Shown: positions 48,916 through 57,823 of the stretch, one piece after another
How the letters are laid out: every line of letters starts with the position of its first letter
How positions within the stretch are numbered: the stretch's first letter is position 1
Source of the DNA: Actinomyces timonensis DSM 23838
GTDB lineage: Bacteria; Actinomycetota; Actinomycetes; Actinomycetales; Actinomycetaceae
Direction of reading: 5' to 3'
DNA: 64,000 nucleotides
NCBI RefSeq assembly: GCF_000295095.1
Contig: NZ_JH806633.1
Coordinates: 62,001 to 126,000 of the forward strand
The notes under the pieces: model-generated
Told to the model about the DNA's origin: nothing
Seen by the model: only the letters and a program-made list of their open reading frames with translations
The model's database searches: none
Position numbers and translations under genes: made by a program

Positions 48916-50898
48916 TCAGTCGAGCTGCTCGAACTTGCGGGCCCAGGCGGAGCGCACGGGGTTGGCGTCGGCGATCATGGCGTCGAAGCGCTCGTCGGCG
49001 ATGTCGACGATCTCCCCGATCGTGGTGCGGGCTTCGCGCGCGGGGGAGGCCTGGGCGCGGCTCCAGCCCCGGGCGATGAGCTGGGAGCGGTCGGCCAGGC
49101 GCTCCACGCACATGACCAGCGGGCGGTCGAAGCGCTCGTGGTAGGCCTCGGCGAGCGCCCGCAGCTCGGCGGCCTCGGCGTCGTTGAACTCGCCCAGGGC
49201 CAGCGAGGCGGTGTCGAGGCCGGCCTGGGGGTCATCCTCGGCGCCCTGGCCGAGCATGAGGTCGACGATGTCCCGGTAGCCAGCGGTCAGGGCGGCCTGC
49301 TCCACGCCGTCGGCGGACAGGACGACGTCCTGGAAGGCCTCCCGCAGCTCGGCGGTCGACTCGAAGGGAATCCGCTCCCACACGCGCTCGGCGGGCCAGG
49401 TGGCCCCGGCATGCATGGGGGAGAGGGCCGCGACGAACTGCTCGCGGTCCATGGCGTTGACCTCCTCCAGGCTGACCGCCCGGCCGTCCACGCGCGCCAC
49501 ATCCGGGCCGGACTGGCGCCCCACGTGGAAGAACATCAGGTTGAGGACGACGGCGGTGATCGAGCCGATCGTCACGCCCGATCCGAAGAGGATCGCGAGC
49601 CAGGACGGCATCATGCCCGCCAGGTCCGGCTTGAAGGTCACCAGCAGGGCCAGGCCGATCGAGGAGGAGACGATGACCGCGTTGCGGTTGTCATGCATGT
49701 CGACCTTGGCCAGGGTCTGGATGCCCACCACCGCCACGGAGGCGAACATGGCCAGCGACGCCCCGCCGATGACGGGGGAGGGGATCGCGGCGACGACGGC
49801 GCCCGCCTTGGGCAGCAGGCCCAGGAGGATCATGAGGCCGCCCGCTGCGGTGACCACCCACCGGGACTTCACCTGGGTGAGGCGCACGAGCCCGACATTC
49901 TGCGCGAAGCAGGTGTAGGGGAAGGAGTTGAAGACCCCGCCCAGGAGGGTCGACAGCCCATCAGCGCGCAGCGCGTTGGCGATATGGCGCGGCGTGATCC
50001 TCTTGCCGACGACCTCGCCGGTGGCGAAGACATCGCCGGTGGTCTCCACGGCGGTCACCGCCATGACGATGGCCATGGACACGATGCCCGCCAGGGAGAA
50101 CTGCGGGATGCCGAAGAAGAACGGCGTGGTGACGCCCACCGGCGCCGCCGCCGCGACCCCGGAGAAGTCCGCGTCGCCCAGCGCCAGCGCCACCGCCGTG
50201 GCGACGACGAGGCCCACGAGGACCGCGATCGTGGACATGAAGCCCTTGAAGACGCGCTGCACGAGGACGATGACGCCCAGCGTGCCCAGGGCGTAGAGCA
50301 GCCCCTTGATCGTCAGGGCGGCGACCTGCGCGTCGGTGGAGCCCTCCGGGGCGTTCGTGCCCCAGGAGACGATGTCTCCCGCGGACACGCTCATGAGGGT
50401 CGTGCCCATGACGGTCAGCAGCGTGCCGGTGACCACCGGGGGGAAGAAGCGCAGCAGCCGGGCGAACCACGGCGCCGCGAGGAAGGTGAGGATGCCGGCG
50501 GCGATGATCGAGCCGTACATCGTGGCCAGGCCCGCGGTCCCTCCCTGGCCCCCGGAGGCCGCCATGCCGATGGCGATGAGGGGCGAGACCGCGGTGAAGG
50601 TCACTCCCTGGATGAGGGGCAGGCGCACGCCGATCTTGGGGCCGAGCCCGGCCGACTGGATGATCGTGGCGATGCCGCAGGTGAACAGGTCGGCGTTGAT
50701 GAGGTGGATGGTGGTCTTCGCATCCAGGTTGAGCCCGGAGGAGATGACCAGCGGGACGACGACGGCGCCCGCGTAGAAGGCGAGCACGTGCTGGATGGAG
50801 AGGATCGAGAGCCTGCCGATCGGGGGCACGGCGTCGACCGGGTCGAGGCGCCGGGCAGGAGCGGCTGGGGTGGTGCTGAGGGCGGTGCCCTGTGTCAT
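48916..50898 (-). CDS. NCS2 purine permease fused to OHCU decarboxylase
   Basis: A 660-residue protein. Residues 1 to about 470 are an NCS2 nucleobase transporter with about 12-14 membrane segments (RLSILSIQHVLAFYAGAVVVPLVIS, QGVTFTAVSPL, AVTAVETTGDVFATGEVVGK, GGVFNSFPYTCFAQNVGLV), closest in style to urate/xanthine permeases. Residues about 490-660 are an OHCU decarboxylase (UraD) domain (EEVNAMDREQFVAALSPM, FDRPLVMCVERL, ARTTIGEIVDIADERFDAMI). OHCU decarboxylase makes S-allantoin late in urate breakdown. GGGAGA precedes ATG 50898. Confidence 0.88.
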   Translation of the reverse strand: MTQGTALSTTPAAPARRLDPVDAVPPIGRLSILSIQHVLAFYAGAVVVPLVISSGLNLDAKTTIHLINADLFTCGIATIIQSAGLGPKIGVRLPLIQGVTFTAVSPLIAIGMAASGGQGGTAGLATMYGSIIAAGILTFLAAPWFARLLRFFPPVVTGTLLTVMGTTLMSVSAGDIVSWGTNAPEGSTDAQVAALTIKGLLYALGTLGVIVLVQRVFKGFMSTIAVLVGLVVATAVALALGDADFSGVAAAAPVGVTTPFFFGIPQFSLAGIVSMAIVMAVTAVETTGDVFATGEVVGKRITPRHIANALRADGLSTLLGGVFNSFPYTCFAQNVGLVRLTQVKSRWVVTAAGGLMILLGLLPKAGAVVAAIPSPVIGGASLAMFASVAVVGIQTLAKVDMHDNRNAVIVSSSIGLALLVTFKPDLAGMMPSWLAILFGSGVTIGSITAVVLNLMFFHVGRQSGPDVARVDGRAVSLEEVNAMDREQFVAALSPMHAGATWPAERVWERIPFESTAELREAFQDVVLSADGVEQAALTAGYRDIVDLMLGQGAEDDPQAGLDTASLALGEFNDAEAAELRALAEAYHERFDRPLVMCVERLADRSQLIARGWSRAQASPAREARTTIGEIVDIADERFDAMIADANPVRSAWARKFEQLD

Positions 50899-51035
50899 GC
50901 GGTCTCCCGGGAGTGCGGAGAGGGACAAGAACAGCGACATTGTGGCCCGCCCCGGCCTGTGGAGAGAAACCGGCCCCGCCGGCGCCAGGGCGCGGGCAGG
51001 GCCAGGCGGCGGCGTCCCGACGGACGCCCGGGCGC

Positions 51036-51767
51036 TCAGGCGCTCAGAGCGGAGACCAGCGGGGCGTAGTGCTTGCGGGTCGCCGCGCGGTAGGCCTCGG
51101 CGTCGCCCTTCCTGGCGGCCTCGAGCATCTCGCGGTGCGCCTTGGCCGTGATGATGATGTCCTCGGCCGCCGGGGCGTCCATGAGCGGGACGGTCAGGGT
51201 GTGGACCGCCCAGAAGGCGTCGATGAGGTGGGCCCACAGATGGTTGGGCAGGGGCTCCAGGATGCGCGCGTGGAAGGCCCGGTCCTGCTCGGAGAAGGTC
51301 TTGCCCTCCCCGGCGAGCTCCTCCATGTCCTCGATGTAGCCGTCGAGGACGGGGTCGGGGCGGTCCTTCCAGGCCTCGACGACCTGGTCGGCCAGGGCGA
51401 TGTCCAGGGTGGTGCGCACCTCGACGACGTCGCGCAGGCTCGCGTAGTCATCGCCCGGGGTCAGCAGGCCACGGAAGACGAGCGACTCGACCATCGGGCG
51501 CATGGAGACCTGCCCGACGAACATGCCGTGGCCATGGCGGACCTCGACGATGTCCAGCGCGACGAGCGTGCGCACCGCCTCGCGCACGGAGGAGCGCGAC
51601 ACGCCGAGGTCCGCGCACAGCCTGGACTCCGTGGGCAGCGGGTCGCCTGGTCGGAGGTGGTGGGAGAGTATGTAGTCCTTAATCGTGCTCATCGCGGTGG
51701 ACGCTTGGGTCATCGGCGCCGGGGACAATGCGGCATAGGTGTTGCGCGGGGCTTCTCCAGGGGCCAT
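51036..51767 (-). CDS. GntR/FadR-family regulator
   Basis: A 243-residue regulator. The winged HTH (STIKDYILSHHLRPGDPLPTESRLCADLGVSRSSVREAVRTLVALDIVEVRHGHGMFV) is followed by an FCD-type all-helical effector domain (DDYASLRDVVEVRTTLDIALADQV...FHARILEPL...HREMLEAARKGDAEAYRAATRKH), including His/Asp metal-binding positions. ATG 51767 has GAGGTG upstream. It lies between the nan operon (divergent) and the purine permease (same strand), so it could control either; GTCAGAC repeats before the nan genes favour the nan operon. Confidence 0.85.
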   Translation of the reverse strand: MAPGEAPRNTYAALSPAPMTQASTAMSTIKDYILSHHLRPGDPLPTESRLCADLGVSRSSVREAVRTLVALDIVEVRHGHGMFVGQVSMRPMVESLVFRGLLTPGDDYASLRDVVEVRTTLDIALADQVVEAWKDRPDPVLDGYIEDMEELAGEGKTFSEQDRAFHARILEPLPNHLWAHLIDAFWAVHTLTVPLMDAPAAEDIIITAKAHREMLEAARKGDAEAYRAATRKHYAPLVSALSA

Positions 51768-51827
51768 TGTGGCGCACCTCACTCTCTCACTCTTCTGCTC
51801 GATGATCGGGCCTTCGTCGGCCAAGGT

Positions 51828-51857
51828 CCTATAGAGATTCTGACACGGTTCTGTCAA
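51828..51857 (-). promoter_or_regulatory. Promoter of the GntR-type gene
   Basis: Read leftward: consensus -35 TTGACA (51857-51852), 18-bp spacer, -10 TATAGG (51833-51828). An inverted repeat TGACA-n6-TGTCA (51841-51856) overlaps the -35, a likely autoregulatory site. Confidence 0.65.
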
Positions 51858-51860
51858 CGG

Positions 51861-51924
51861 TTGGCTAGGAGTGGGTCGAACCTGATACAGTCATCCTACC
51901 AACGTCGGACATAAGACGTCAGAT
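51861..51924 (+). promoter_or_regulatory. Promoter and operator of the nan operon
   Basis: A possible promoter, -35 TTGGCT (51861-51866) and -10 TACAGT (51886-51891), spacing 19. Downstream of it are GTCGGAC (51904-51910) and GTCAGAT (51918-51924), 14 bp apart. GACGTCAGA (51915-51923) recurs exactly in front of the permease gene at 53686-53694. Confidence 0.5.
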
Positions 51925-51940
51925 CTTCAGGAGTCCATCA

Positions 51941-53575
51941 ATGGCGATTTCAGTTCCCCGCGCATCCCGGCGCGACTTCATCAAGATCAGCTCCACCATG
52001 GGCCTGGCCGCAGGCATCGCCGCAACCCTTGCCGCCTGCGGTGGCGGGAGCACCAAGAAGTCCAGCACTGGCGCTGGCTCCTCGGCGGCCCCCGATGTCG
52101 AGGTGACCAACAAGGACGGCGTCATCACCGCCGGCATCTCCTACGAGCTCGGCACCAACGGCTATGACCCGATGACGACGACGTCGGCCCTGACCGTCGC
52201 CGCCAACTGGCACACCATGGAGGGCCTGACCGAGATCCACCCCGCCACCCGCGAGTGCTACCCCGCCCTCGGCGCCGCGCTGCCCACGAAGGTCAGCGAC
52301 ACGAGCTACGAGGTCGCCCTGCGCGACGGCGCGGTCTTCTCCGACGGCACCGCCGTCACCGTCGAGGACGTCGTCTTCTCCTTCGAGCGCGTCCTCAACC
52401 CGGACAACAAGTCCCTCTACGCCTCCTTCCTCCCCTTCCTGGACAAGGTGGAGAAGAAGGACGACAAGACCGTCACCCTCACGCTCAAGTACGCCTTCTC
52501 GCTGGTCGCCGAACGCATCGCCGTGGTCAAGATCGTCCCGAAGGCGGTCGTCGAGGCCGATGCGAAGGCCTTCGACCAGATGCCCGTGGGCACCGGCCCC
52601 TACGTCATGAAGGACAACGGCGCCGCCTCCAAGACCGTCGTCTTCGAGCGCAACGACAAGTACAACGGCCCCAAGCCCGCCCTGGCCAAGTCCATGACCT
52701 GGCAGGTCCTGCCCGATGACACCACGCGCACCAACGCGATGAGCAACGGCACCGTCCAGGCGATCGACGCCGTCCCGGCCGCCCAGCTCACCACCATGTC
52801 CGCCCCGATCAAGGTCAGCGCGGAGCAGGGCTTCGGCCTCCTGTTCGCGATGTTCAACTGCGGCTCCGAGCCCATGAAGGAGGTCAAGAACCGCCAGGCG
52901 ATCCTCTACGCCCTCGACTACGCCTCGATCTGCAAGAACGGCATGGCCGGCCTGGCCACCCCGGCCACCTGCTTCGTCCAGAAGGAGCACCCCGCCTACC
53001 GCGCCGCCAAGGTCGACTACTCCACCGGCGGCGTCGAGAAGGCCAAGGCCCTCCTGGCCGAGACCGGCCTGACGACCGTGCGCCTGCTGTGCTCCGACCA
53101 CGGCTGGTTCTCCTCGGTCCGCCCGATCATCAAGGAGAACCTCGAGGCCGCGGGCCTGACGGTCACCTACGAGGAGAAGAAGTCCGCCGACGTCTACAAC
53201 ACCATCGACGGCAACCCCGAGGCCTACGACATCGTCGTGGCCCCCGGCGACCCCTCGGTGTTCGGCAATGACGCGGACCTGCTCCTGCGCTGGTGGTACG
53301 CCGGTGACACCTGGATCGACAAGCGCATGCACTGGAAGGGCCAGGAGTCGCAGACCAAGGTCCAGGAGCTGCTCGACGCCGCCGTGCAGAAGACCGGCGA
53401 TGAGCAGGTGACCGCCTGGCAGGAGATCTTCGACACCATCTCCGAGGTCGTTCCGCTCTACCCGATCTTCCACCGCAAGACCCCGACCGCCTGGAACGGC
53501 GACACCCTGGTCAACTTCAAGCCGATCACACTGACCGGCCTGTCCTTCACCGGGGTCGGCTCCAACAACAACTGA
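51941..53575 (+). CDS. Sialic-acid-type ABC transporter lipoprotein SBP (family 5)
   Basis: A 544-residue substrate-binding protein. The signal has a Tat motif (SRRDFIKIS, residues about 9-17) and a lipobox LAAC (Cys33), so it is a folded-export lipoprotein. The body is a family 5 (peptide/nickel/oligosaccharide) SBP: LRDGAVFSDGTAVTVEDVVFSFERVL, VGTGPYVMKD, YDIVVAPGD. Family 5 SBPs serve sialic acid uptake in actinobacteria such as Corynebacterium, and the downstream nanA-nanE genes support that substrate. AGGAG precedes the ATG. Confidence 0.85.
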   Translation: MAISVPRASRRDFIKISSTMGLAAGIAATLAACGGGSTKKSSTGAGSSAAPDVEVTNKDGVITAGISYELGTNGYDPMTTTSALTVAANWHTMEGLTEIHPATRECYPALGAALPTKVSDTSYEVALRDGAVFSDGTAVTVEDVVFSFERVLNPDNKSLYASFLPFLDKVEKKDDKTVTLTLKYAFSLVAERIAVVKIVPKAVVEADAKAFDQMPVGTGPYVMKDNGAASKTVVFERNDKYNGPKPALAKSMTWQVLPDDTTRTNAMSNGTVQAIDAVPAAQLTTMSAPIKVSAEQGFGLLFAMFNCGSEPMKEVKNRQAILYALDYASICKNGMAGLATPATCFVQKEHPAYRAAKVDYSTGGVEKAKALLAETGLTTVRLLCSDHGWFSSVRPIIKENLEAAGLTVTYEEKKSADVYNTIDGNPEAYDIVVAPGDPSVFGNDADLLLRWWYAGDTWIDKRMHWKGQESQTKVQELLDAAVQKTGDEQVTAWQEIFDTISEVVPLYPIFHRKTPTAWNGDTLVNFKPITLTGLSFTGVGSNNN

Positions 53576-53598
53576 GGCTCATGGCCTCGTCCGCCTGA

Positions 53599-53645
53599 GG
53601 CGCGCGCGGCGCTCCTCCGTTCGTCGGGGGAGCGCCGCGCGCGCC
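53599..53645 (+). terminator. 17-bp hairpin after the SBP gene
   Basis: Arms 53599-53615 and 53629-53645 are exact reverse complements with a 13-nt loop. It should protect SBP mRNA and reduce read-through, so the binding protein is made in excess over the membrane components. Confidence 0.75.
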
Positions 53646-53669
53646 GCGGTTGGTGTGATGGGCACCGAC

Positions 53670-53699
53670 TTGCCATTACTTGTCAGACGTCAGACAATA
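53670..53699 (+). promoter_or_regulatory. Internal promoter with operator before the permease genes
   Basis: TTGCCA (53670-53675), 18-bp spacer, ACAATA (53694-53699). The spacer contains the direct repeat GTCAGAC-GTCAGAC (53682-53695), which also forms an imperfect inverted repeat TTGTC...GACAA. It shares GACGTCAGA with the site upstream of the SBP gene. Confidence 0.5.
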
Positions 53700-53808
53700 G
53701 ACCTGAGGCCGACCGCCAGGCCTCCGCGCCTCCCATGGGCGCCGGAGGCGGGCCAGTAGGCCGACCACCGCCCTCCCGGGCGGGACACCGAAGCAAAGGA
53801 GCACTCCA

Positions 53809-54774
53809 GTGTCCAACCTCATCCGCCTGATCGGACGGCGCCTCCTGGCGCTGCCCGTCATGGTGCTGGGTGTGACGCTGCTCGTCTTCGTCGTCATGTC
53901 ATTCTCCTCGGCAGACCCCGCGCGCCTGGCGCTGGGCGAGGCGGCATCGGCGGAGGCCCTCGAGCAGTACCGGATCGACCACCACCTCAACGACCCCCTC
54001 CTGACCAGGTTCTGGGACTACCTCGTCGGCCTCGTCCACGGTGACCTCGGGCAGAGCTTCACCGGCGTCGACATCAGCCGGCTCATCTCAGACGCCTTCC
54101 CCATCACCCTCCAGCTCACCCTCATCGGCCTGGCCGTGGCGATCATCGTCGCCGCGATCCTCGGCGTCGTCGCGGCGCTGTACCGCGACCGCTGGCCCGA
54201 CCAGGTCATCCGCGTCGTCTCCATCGCCTGCCTGGCCACCCCCTCGTTCTGGCTGGCGCTCCTGCTCATCCAGTGGCTCACCGACGTGCCCGGGGGCGCG
54301 GGGATCTTCCCCGCCCTCATCACCGACTGGGTCCACTTCTCCGACGACCCCGGCGAGTATGTCCGCCAGGTCTTCCTGCCGGCGCTTGCCATCGCCGTGC
54401 CCAACATCGGCTCGCTCACCCGTGTCGTGCGCACCGCCATGGTCGAGGAGCTCGACCGCGACTACGTGCGCACCGCCATCGGCGCCGGCATCCCCAAGCG
54501 CGTCGTCGTGGCCCGCAACGTCCTGCGCAACGCGCTCATCACCCCGCTGACGGTCCTGGGCCTGCGCGTGGGCTACTCGATGGGTGGCGCCGTCGTCATC
54601 GAGATCATCTTCAACATCAAGGGCATGGGCCAGCTCATCCTCGATGGCATCACCCGCAACGAGGTCAACATCGTTCAGGGCGTCTCGATCACTGTCGCGC
54701 TGGCGTTCATCGTCATCAACATCATCGTCGACATGCTCTACGTCCTCGTCAACCCGCGAATCAGGAGCGTCTGA
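53809..54774 (+). CDS. ABC transporter permease (DppB-like)
   Basis: A 321-residue permease from GTG 53809 with AAAGGAG upstream. Six membrane segments and the DppB-type N-terminus (IRLIGRRLLALPVMVLGVTLLVFVVMSFSS), DHHLNDPLLTRFWDYL, and the EAA-type loop ELDRDYVRTAIGAGIPKRVV. It forms half of the inner-membrane channel for the sialic-acid-type uptake system and overlaps the next gene by 1 nt. Confidence 0.9.
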   Translation: MSNLIRLIGRRLLALPVMVLGVTLLVFVVMSFSSADPARLALGEAASAEALEQYRIDHHLNDPLLTRFWDYLVGLVHGDLGQSFTGVDISRLISDAFPITLQLTLIGLAVAIIVAAILGVVAALYRDRWPDQVIRVVSIACLATPSFWLALLLIQWLTDVPGGAGIFPALITDWVHFSDDPGEYVRQVFLPALAIAVPNIGSLTRVVRTAMVEELDRDYVRTAIGAGIPKRVVVARNVLRNALITPLTVLGLRVGYSMGGAVVIEIIFNIKGMGQLILDGITRNEVNIVQGVSITVALAFIVINIIVDMLYVLVNPRIRSV

Positions 54775-56912
54775 TGCTGCACCGCCGCACACTCGAGAAG
54801 GCCGCCAAGCCCGGCCTGCGCTTCCAGGGCTGGAAGGCCCTGCCGCTCGGCTCCAAGATCGCCGTCATCGTCCTGCTCGCGATCGTGCTCATGGGGCTCC
54901 TCGCCCCGCTCATCGCCACCTACAACCCCTCCACCACGGGCCTCGCCGAGGGCACCACCTACCAGGAGGGCATCGGCGAGATCACCACGGTGACCGTCGA
55001 GCCCAATGGCGAGCAGCTCTTCGGCACTGACAAGACCGGGCGCGACGTCTTCTCCCGCGTCGTCTACGGCTCGCGCGTCTCCATCGTCGTCGGCCTGTCC
55101 GCCACGGCCCTCGCCCTGGCCGTCGCCGTGGTCCTGGGCGCGATCGCCGCCACCGCGCGCAAGTGGGTCTCCGAGGTCCTCATGCGCGTGCTCGACATCG
55201 TCATGTCCTTCCCGGGCATCGCCCTGGCGGCCGTGCTCGTGTCGGCCCTGTCCCAGAGCCTGCCGATGCTCCCGGTGATCATCGTGTCGATCGCCATCCT
55301 CTACATCCCGCAGCTCACCCGCGTCGTGCGCGCCAACATCCTGTCCCAGTTCGGGGAGGACTACGTGGCGGCCTCGAAGGTCATGGGGGCCTCCGTGCCC
55401 TGGATCCTCGCCAAGCACGTCGCCCGCAACTGCATCGCCCCGATCATGGTCTTCGCGACCGTCCTGGTGGCAGACGCGATCGTCTTCGAGGCCTCGCTGT
55501 CCTTCATCGGCGCGGGCATCAAGTCCGTCAACACCCCCACCTGGGGCAACATGCTCTCCGAGGGCAAGGAGCTCCTCCTGCAGGGGGCCTGGTGGCCGAC
55601 CTTCTTCCCCGGCCTCATGATCCTCATCACCACCCTGTGCCTCAACGTCCTGTCCGAGGGCCTCACCGACGCCATGGCCTCGCCGCGCATCCGCCGCAAG
55701 GTCGACGTCCAGGCCGATGAGGAGGCCATGGAGGCCGTCGAGACCGCCAAGGCCTGGGACGAGGCCGGCGCCGCCGTCGAGGCCCACGCCTCGGTCCCCG
55801 CGGGCGCCGCCAAGGGCGGGGAGATGAGCAGCCTCACCGGGCTGGCCGAGCCCGCCGCCGAGGACGTGCCGCTGGCCGAGCGCCTCCAGCAGCTGGCCGT
55901 GGCCGAGCGCCAGCGCGGCGACCGCCTCGTCTACACCGACACCGGCGCCGAGCCGGTCCTGGAGGTCAAGAACCTGTCCATCGCCTTCCCCGCCCAGCAC
56001 GGCGAGGTCAACATCGTCGACGACGTCTCCTTCTCGGTGCGCCCCGGCGAGACGATGGGCCTGGTCGGCGAGTCCGGCTGCGGAAAGTCGATCTCCTCGA
56101 TGGCCGTCATGGGCCTCCTGCCGCCCACCGCCCGCATCACCGGCGAGATCCTGTTCAAGGGCAAGAACATCCTCGAGATGACCCCCGAGCAGCACAACGC
56201 CCTGCGCGGGCACGAGATGAGCATGATCTACCAGGACGCGCTGTCGTCCCTCAACCCCTCCATGCTCATCAGCGCCCAGATGAAGCAGCTGACCTCCCGC
56301 GGGGGCAAGCGCACCGCCGCCGAGCTCCTCGAGCTCGTGGGCCTCGACCCCGAGCGCACCCTCAAGAGCTACCCGCACGAGCTCTCCGGCGGCCAGCGCC
56401 AGCGCGTCCTCATCGCCATGGCCCTGACCCGCGACCCCAGCCTCGTCATGGCCGACGAGCCCACCACCGCCCTGGACGTCACCGTCCAGAAGCAGGTCGT
56501 CGACCTCCTCAACGACCTGCGCGAGAAGCTCGGCTTCGCGATGGTGTTCGTCTCCCACGACCTGGCGCTCGTCGCCAAGCTCGCCCACCGGATCACCGTC
56601 ATGTACGCCGGCCAGGTGGTCGAGCAGGCCGAGACCACCGAGCTCCTGGTCAACCCGACCCACGAGTACACCCGGGGCCTGCTTGGCGCCGTGCTCTCCA
56701 TCGAGGCGGGCTCCAACCGCCTCCACCAGGTCCGCGGCACCGTGCCCAGCCCCTCCGAGTTCGTCTCCGGGGACCGCTTCGCTCCGCGCTCCTCCCACCC
56801 CACCGTGGGCCTCGAGACCCGCCCCACCCTCAAGCCGGTCGATGGCAACCCGGATCACGTCTTCGCCATCACCCCCGAGCTCGAGGCGATCCTCGCGAAG
56901 GAGGCCCACTGA
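54774..56912 (+). CDS. ABC transporter permease-ATPase fusion
   Basis: A 712-residue fusion. Residues 1 to about 310 are a DppC-like permease (LGSKIAVIVLLAIVLMGLLAPLIATY, LFGTDKTGRDVFSRVVYGSRVS, FGEDYVAASKVMGASVPWI). A charged linker (about 310-395) follows, then a DppD-like ATPase: Walker [10 protein letters not shown]-loop IYQDALSSLNP, LSGGQRQR, Walker B LVMADEPTTALD, and a C-terminal oligopeptide-transporter extension lacking the usual Cys cluster. The same fused layout is reported for some sialic-acid ABC systems. Overlaps both neighbours by 1 nt. Confidence 0.9.
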   Translation: MLHRRTLEKAAKPGLRFQGWKALPLGSKIAVIVLLAIVLMGLLAPLIATYNPSTTGLAEGTTYQEGIGEITTVTVEPNGEQLFGTDKTGRDVFSRVVYGSRVSIVVGLSATALALAVAVVLGAIAATARKWVSEVLMRVLDIVMSFPGIALAAVLVSALSQSLPMLPVIIVSIAILYIPQLTRVVRANILSQFGEDYVAASKVMGASVPWILAKHVARNCIAPIMVFATVLVADAIVFEASLSFIGAGIKSVNTPTWGNMLSEGKELLLQGAWWPTFFPGLMILITTLCLNVLSEGLTDAMASPRIRRKVDVQADEEAMEAVETAKAWDEAGAAVEAHASVPAGAAKGGEMSSLTGLAEPAAEDVPLAERLQQLAVAERQRGDRLVYTDTGAEPVLEVKNLSIAFPAQHGEVNIVDDVSFSVRPGETMGLVGESGCGKSISSMAVMGLLPPTARITGEILFKGKNILEMTPEQHNALRGHEMSMIYQDALSSLNPSMLISAQMKQLTSRGGKRTAAELLELVGLDPERTLKSYPHELSGGQRQRVLIAMALTRDPSLVMADEPTTALDVTVQKQVVDLLNDLREKLGFAMVFVSHDLALVAKLAHRITVMYAGQVVEQAETTELLVNPTHEYTRGLLGAVLSIEAGSNRLHQVRGTVPSPSEFVSGDRFAPRSSHPTVGLETRPTLKPVDGNPDHVFAITPELEAILAKEAH

Positions 56913-57760
56913 TGGCCGCACGCACATCCTCTCGTGGCACCGGCAGCACCGCTTCCGGCGCCTGGACCGAGGCCGATCCCGTCATTGAGCTGAAGAACGC
57001 TCACGTCATCCACACCTCGCGCACTGGCAGCCTGTTCAAGCCCGACACCGTCCACGCCGTCAATGACGTCTCCCTGACGGTGCGCCGCGGCGAGACCCTC
57101 GGCCTCGTGGGCGAGTCCGGGTGCGGCAAGTCGACGACGGCGCGCGTCATGGTGGGCCTCCAGCCCCTGACCAAGGGCGAGGTCTACTTCAAGGGCAAGA
57201 GGATCGGCCACTCCGCGGCCGACCGCAAGGCCCTCGGGCGCTCGGTGTCCGTGGTCTTCCAGGACCCCGCCACCGCGCTCAACCCGCGCATGATCGTGCA
57301 CGACACGCTCATCGACCCGCTCAACGTCCACGGCGTCGGCAGCCCCAAGGAGAGGGAGGCGCGCGTGCGCGACCTCCTCCACCTCGTGGGCCTGCCGCCC
57401 TCCGCCCTGGACGTCCTGCCCCGCCAGATCTCCGGCGGTCAGCGCCAGCGCGTGGCCATCGCCCGCGCCCTGGCCCTGGACCCGGACATCATCGTGGCCG
57501 ACGAGCCCACCTCCGCCCTCGACGTCTCCGTGCGGGCCCAGGTGCTCAACCTCCTCCAGGACCTCAAGGCCACCCTCGGCCTGGGATTGGTGTTCATCAG
57601 CCACGACATCAACACCGTCCGCTACGTCTCGGACAAGATCGCCGTCATGTACTACGGCCGGATCCTCGAGATGAACACGACGGCGGAGATCTTCAACAAC
57701 CCCCAGGAGAACTACACGAAGACGCTGCTGTCCGCCGTGCCCTCCCTCCTCGAGGGCTGA
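56912..57760 (+). CDS. ABC transporter ATPase (DppF-like)
   Basis: A 282-residue ATPase: Walker [23 protein letters not shown], signature ISGGQRQR, Walker [21 protein letters not shown]. It pairs with the ATPase half of the previous fusion. The SBP, permease, fused permease-ATPase and this ATPase form a complete importer. Confidence 0.92.
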   Translation: MAARTSSRGTGSTASGAWTEADPVIELKNAHVIHTSRTGSLFKPDTVHAVNDVSLTVRRGETLGLVGESGCGKSTTARVMVGLQPLTKGEVYFKGKRIGHSAADRKALGRSVSVVFQDPATALNPRMIVHDTLIDPLNVHGVGSPKEREARVRDLLHLVGLPPSALDVLPRQISGGQRQRVAIARALALDPDIIVADEPTSALDVSVRAQVLNLLQDLKATLGLGLVFISHDINTVRYVSDKIAVMYYGRILEMNTTAEIFNNPQENYTKTLLSAVPSLLEG

Positions 57761-57823
57761 GCGCCGCCGCTGCCGGCGCTCGGCCTTCCCCAACCCATCC
57801 CAGCAATCAGGAAGAACATCCTC

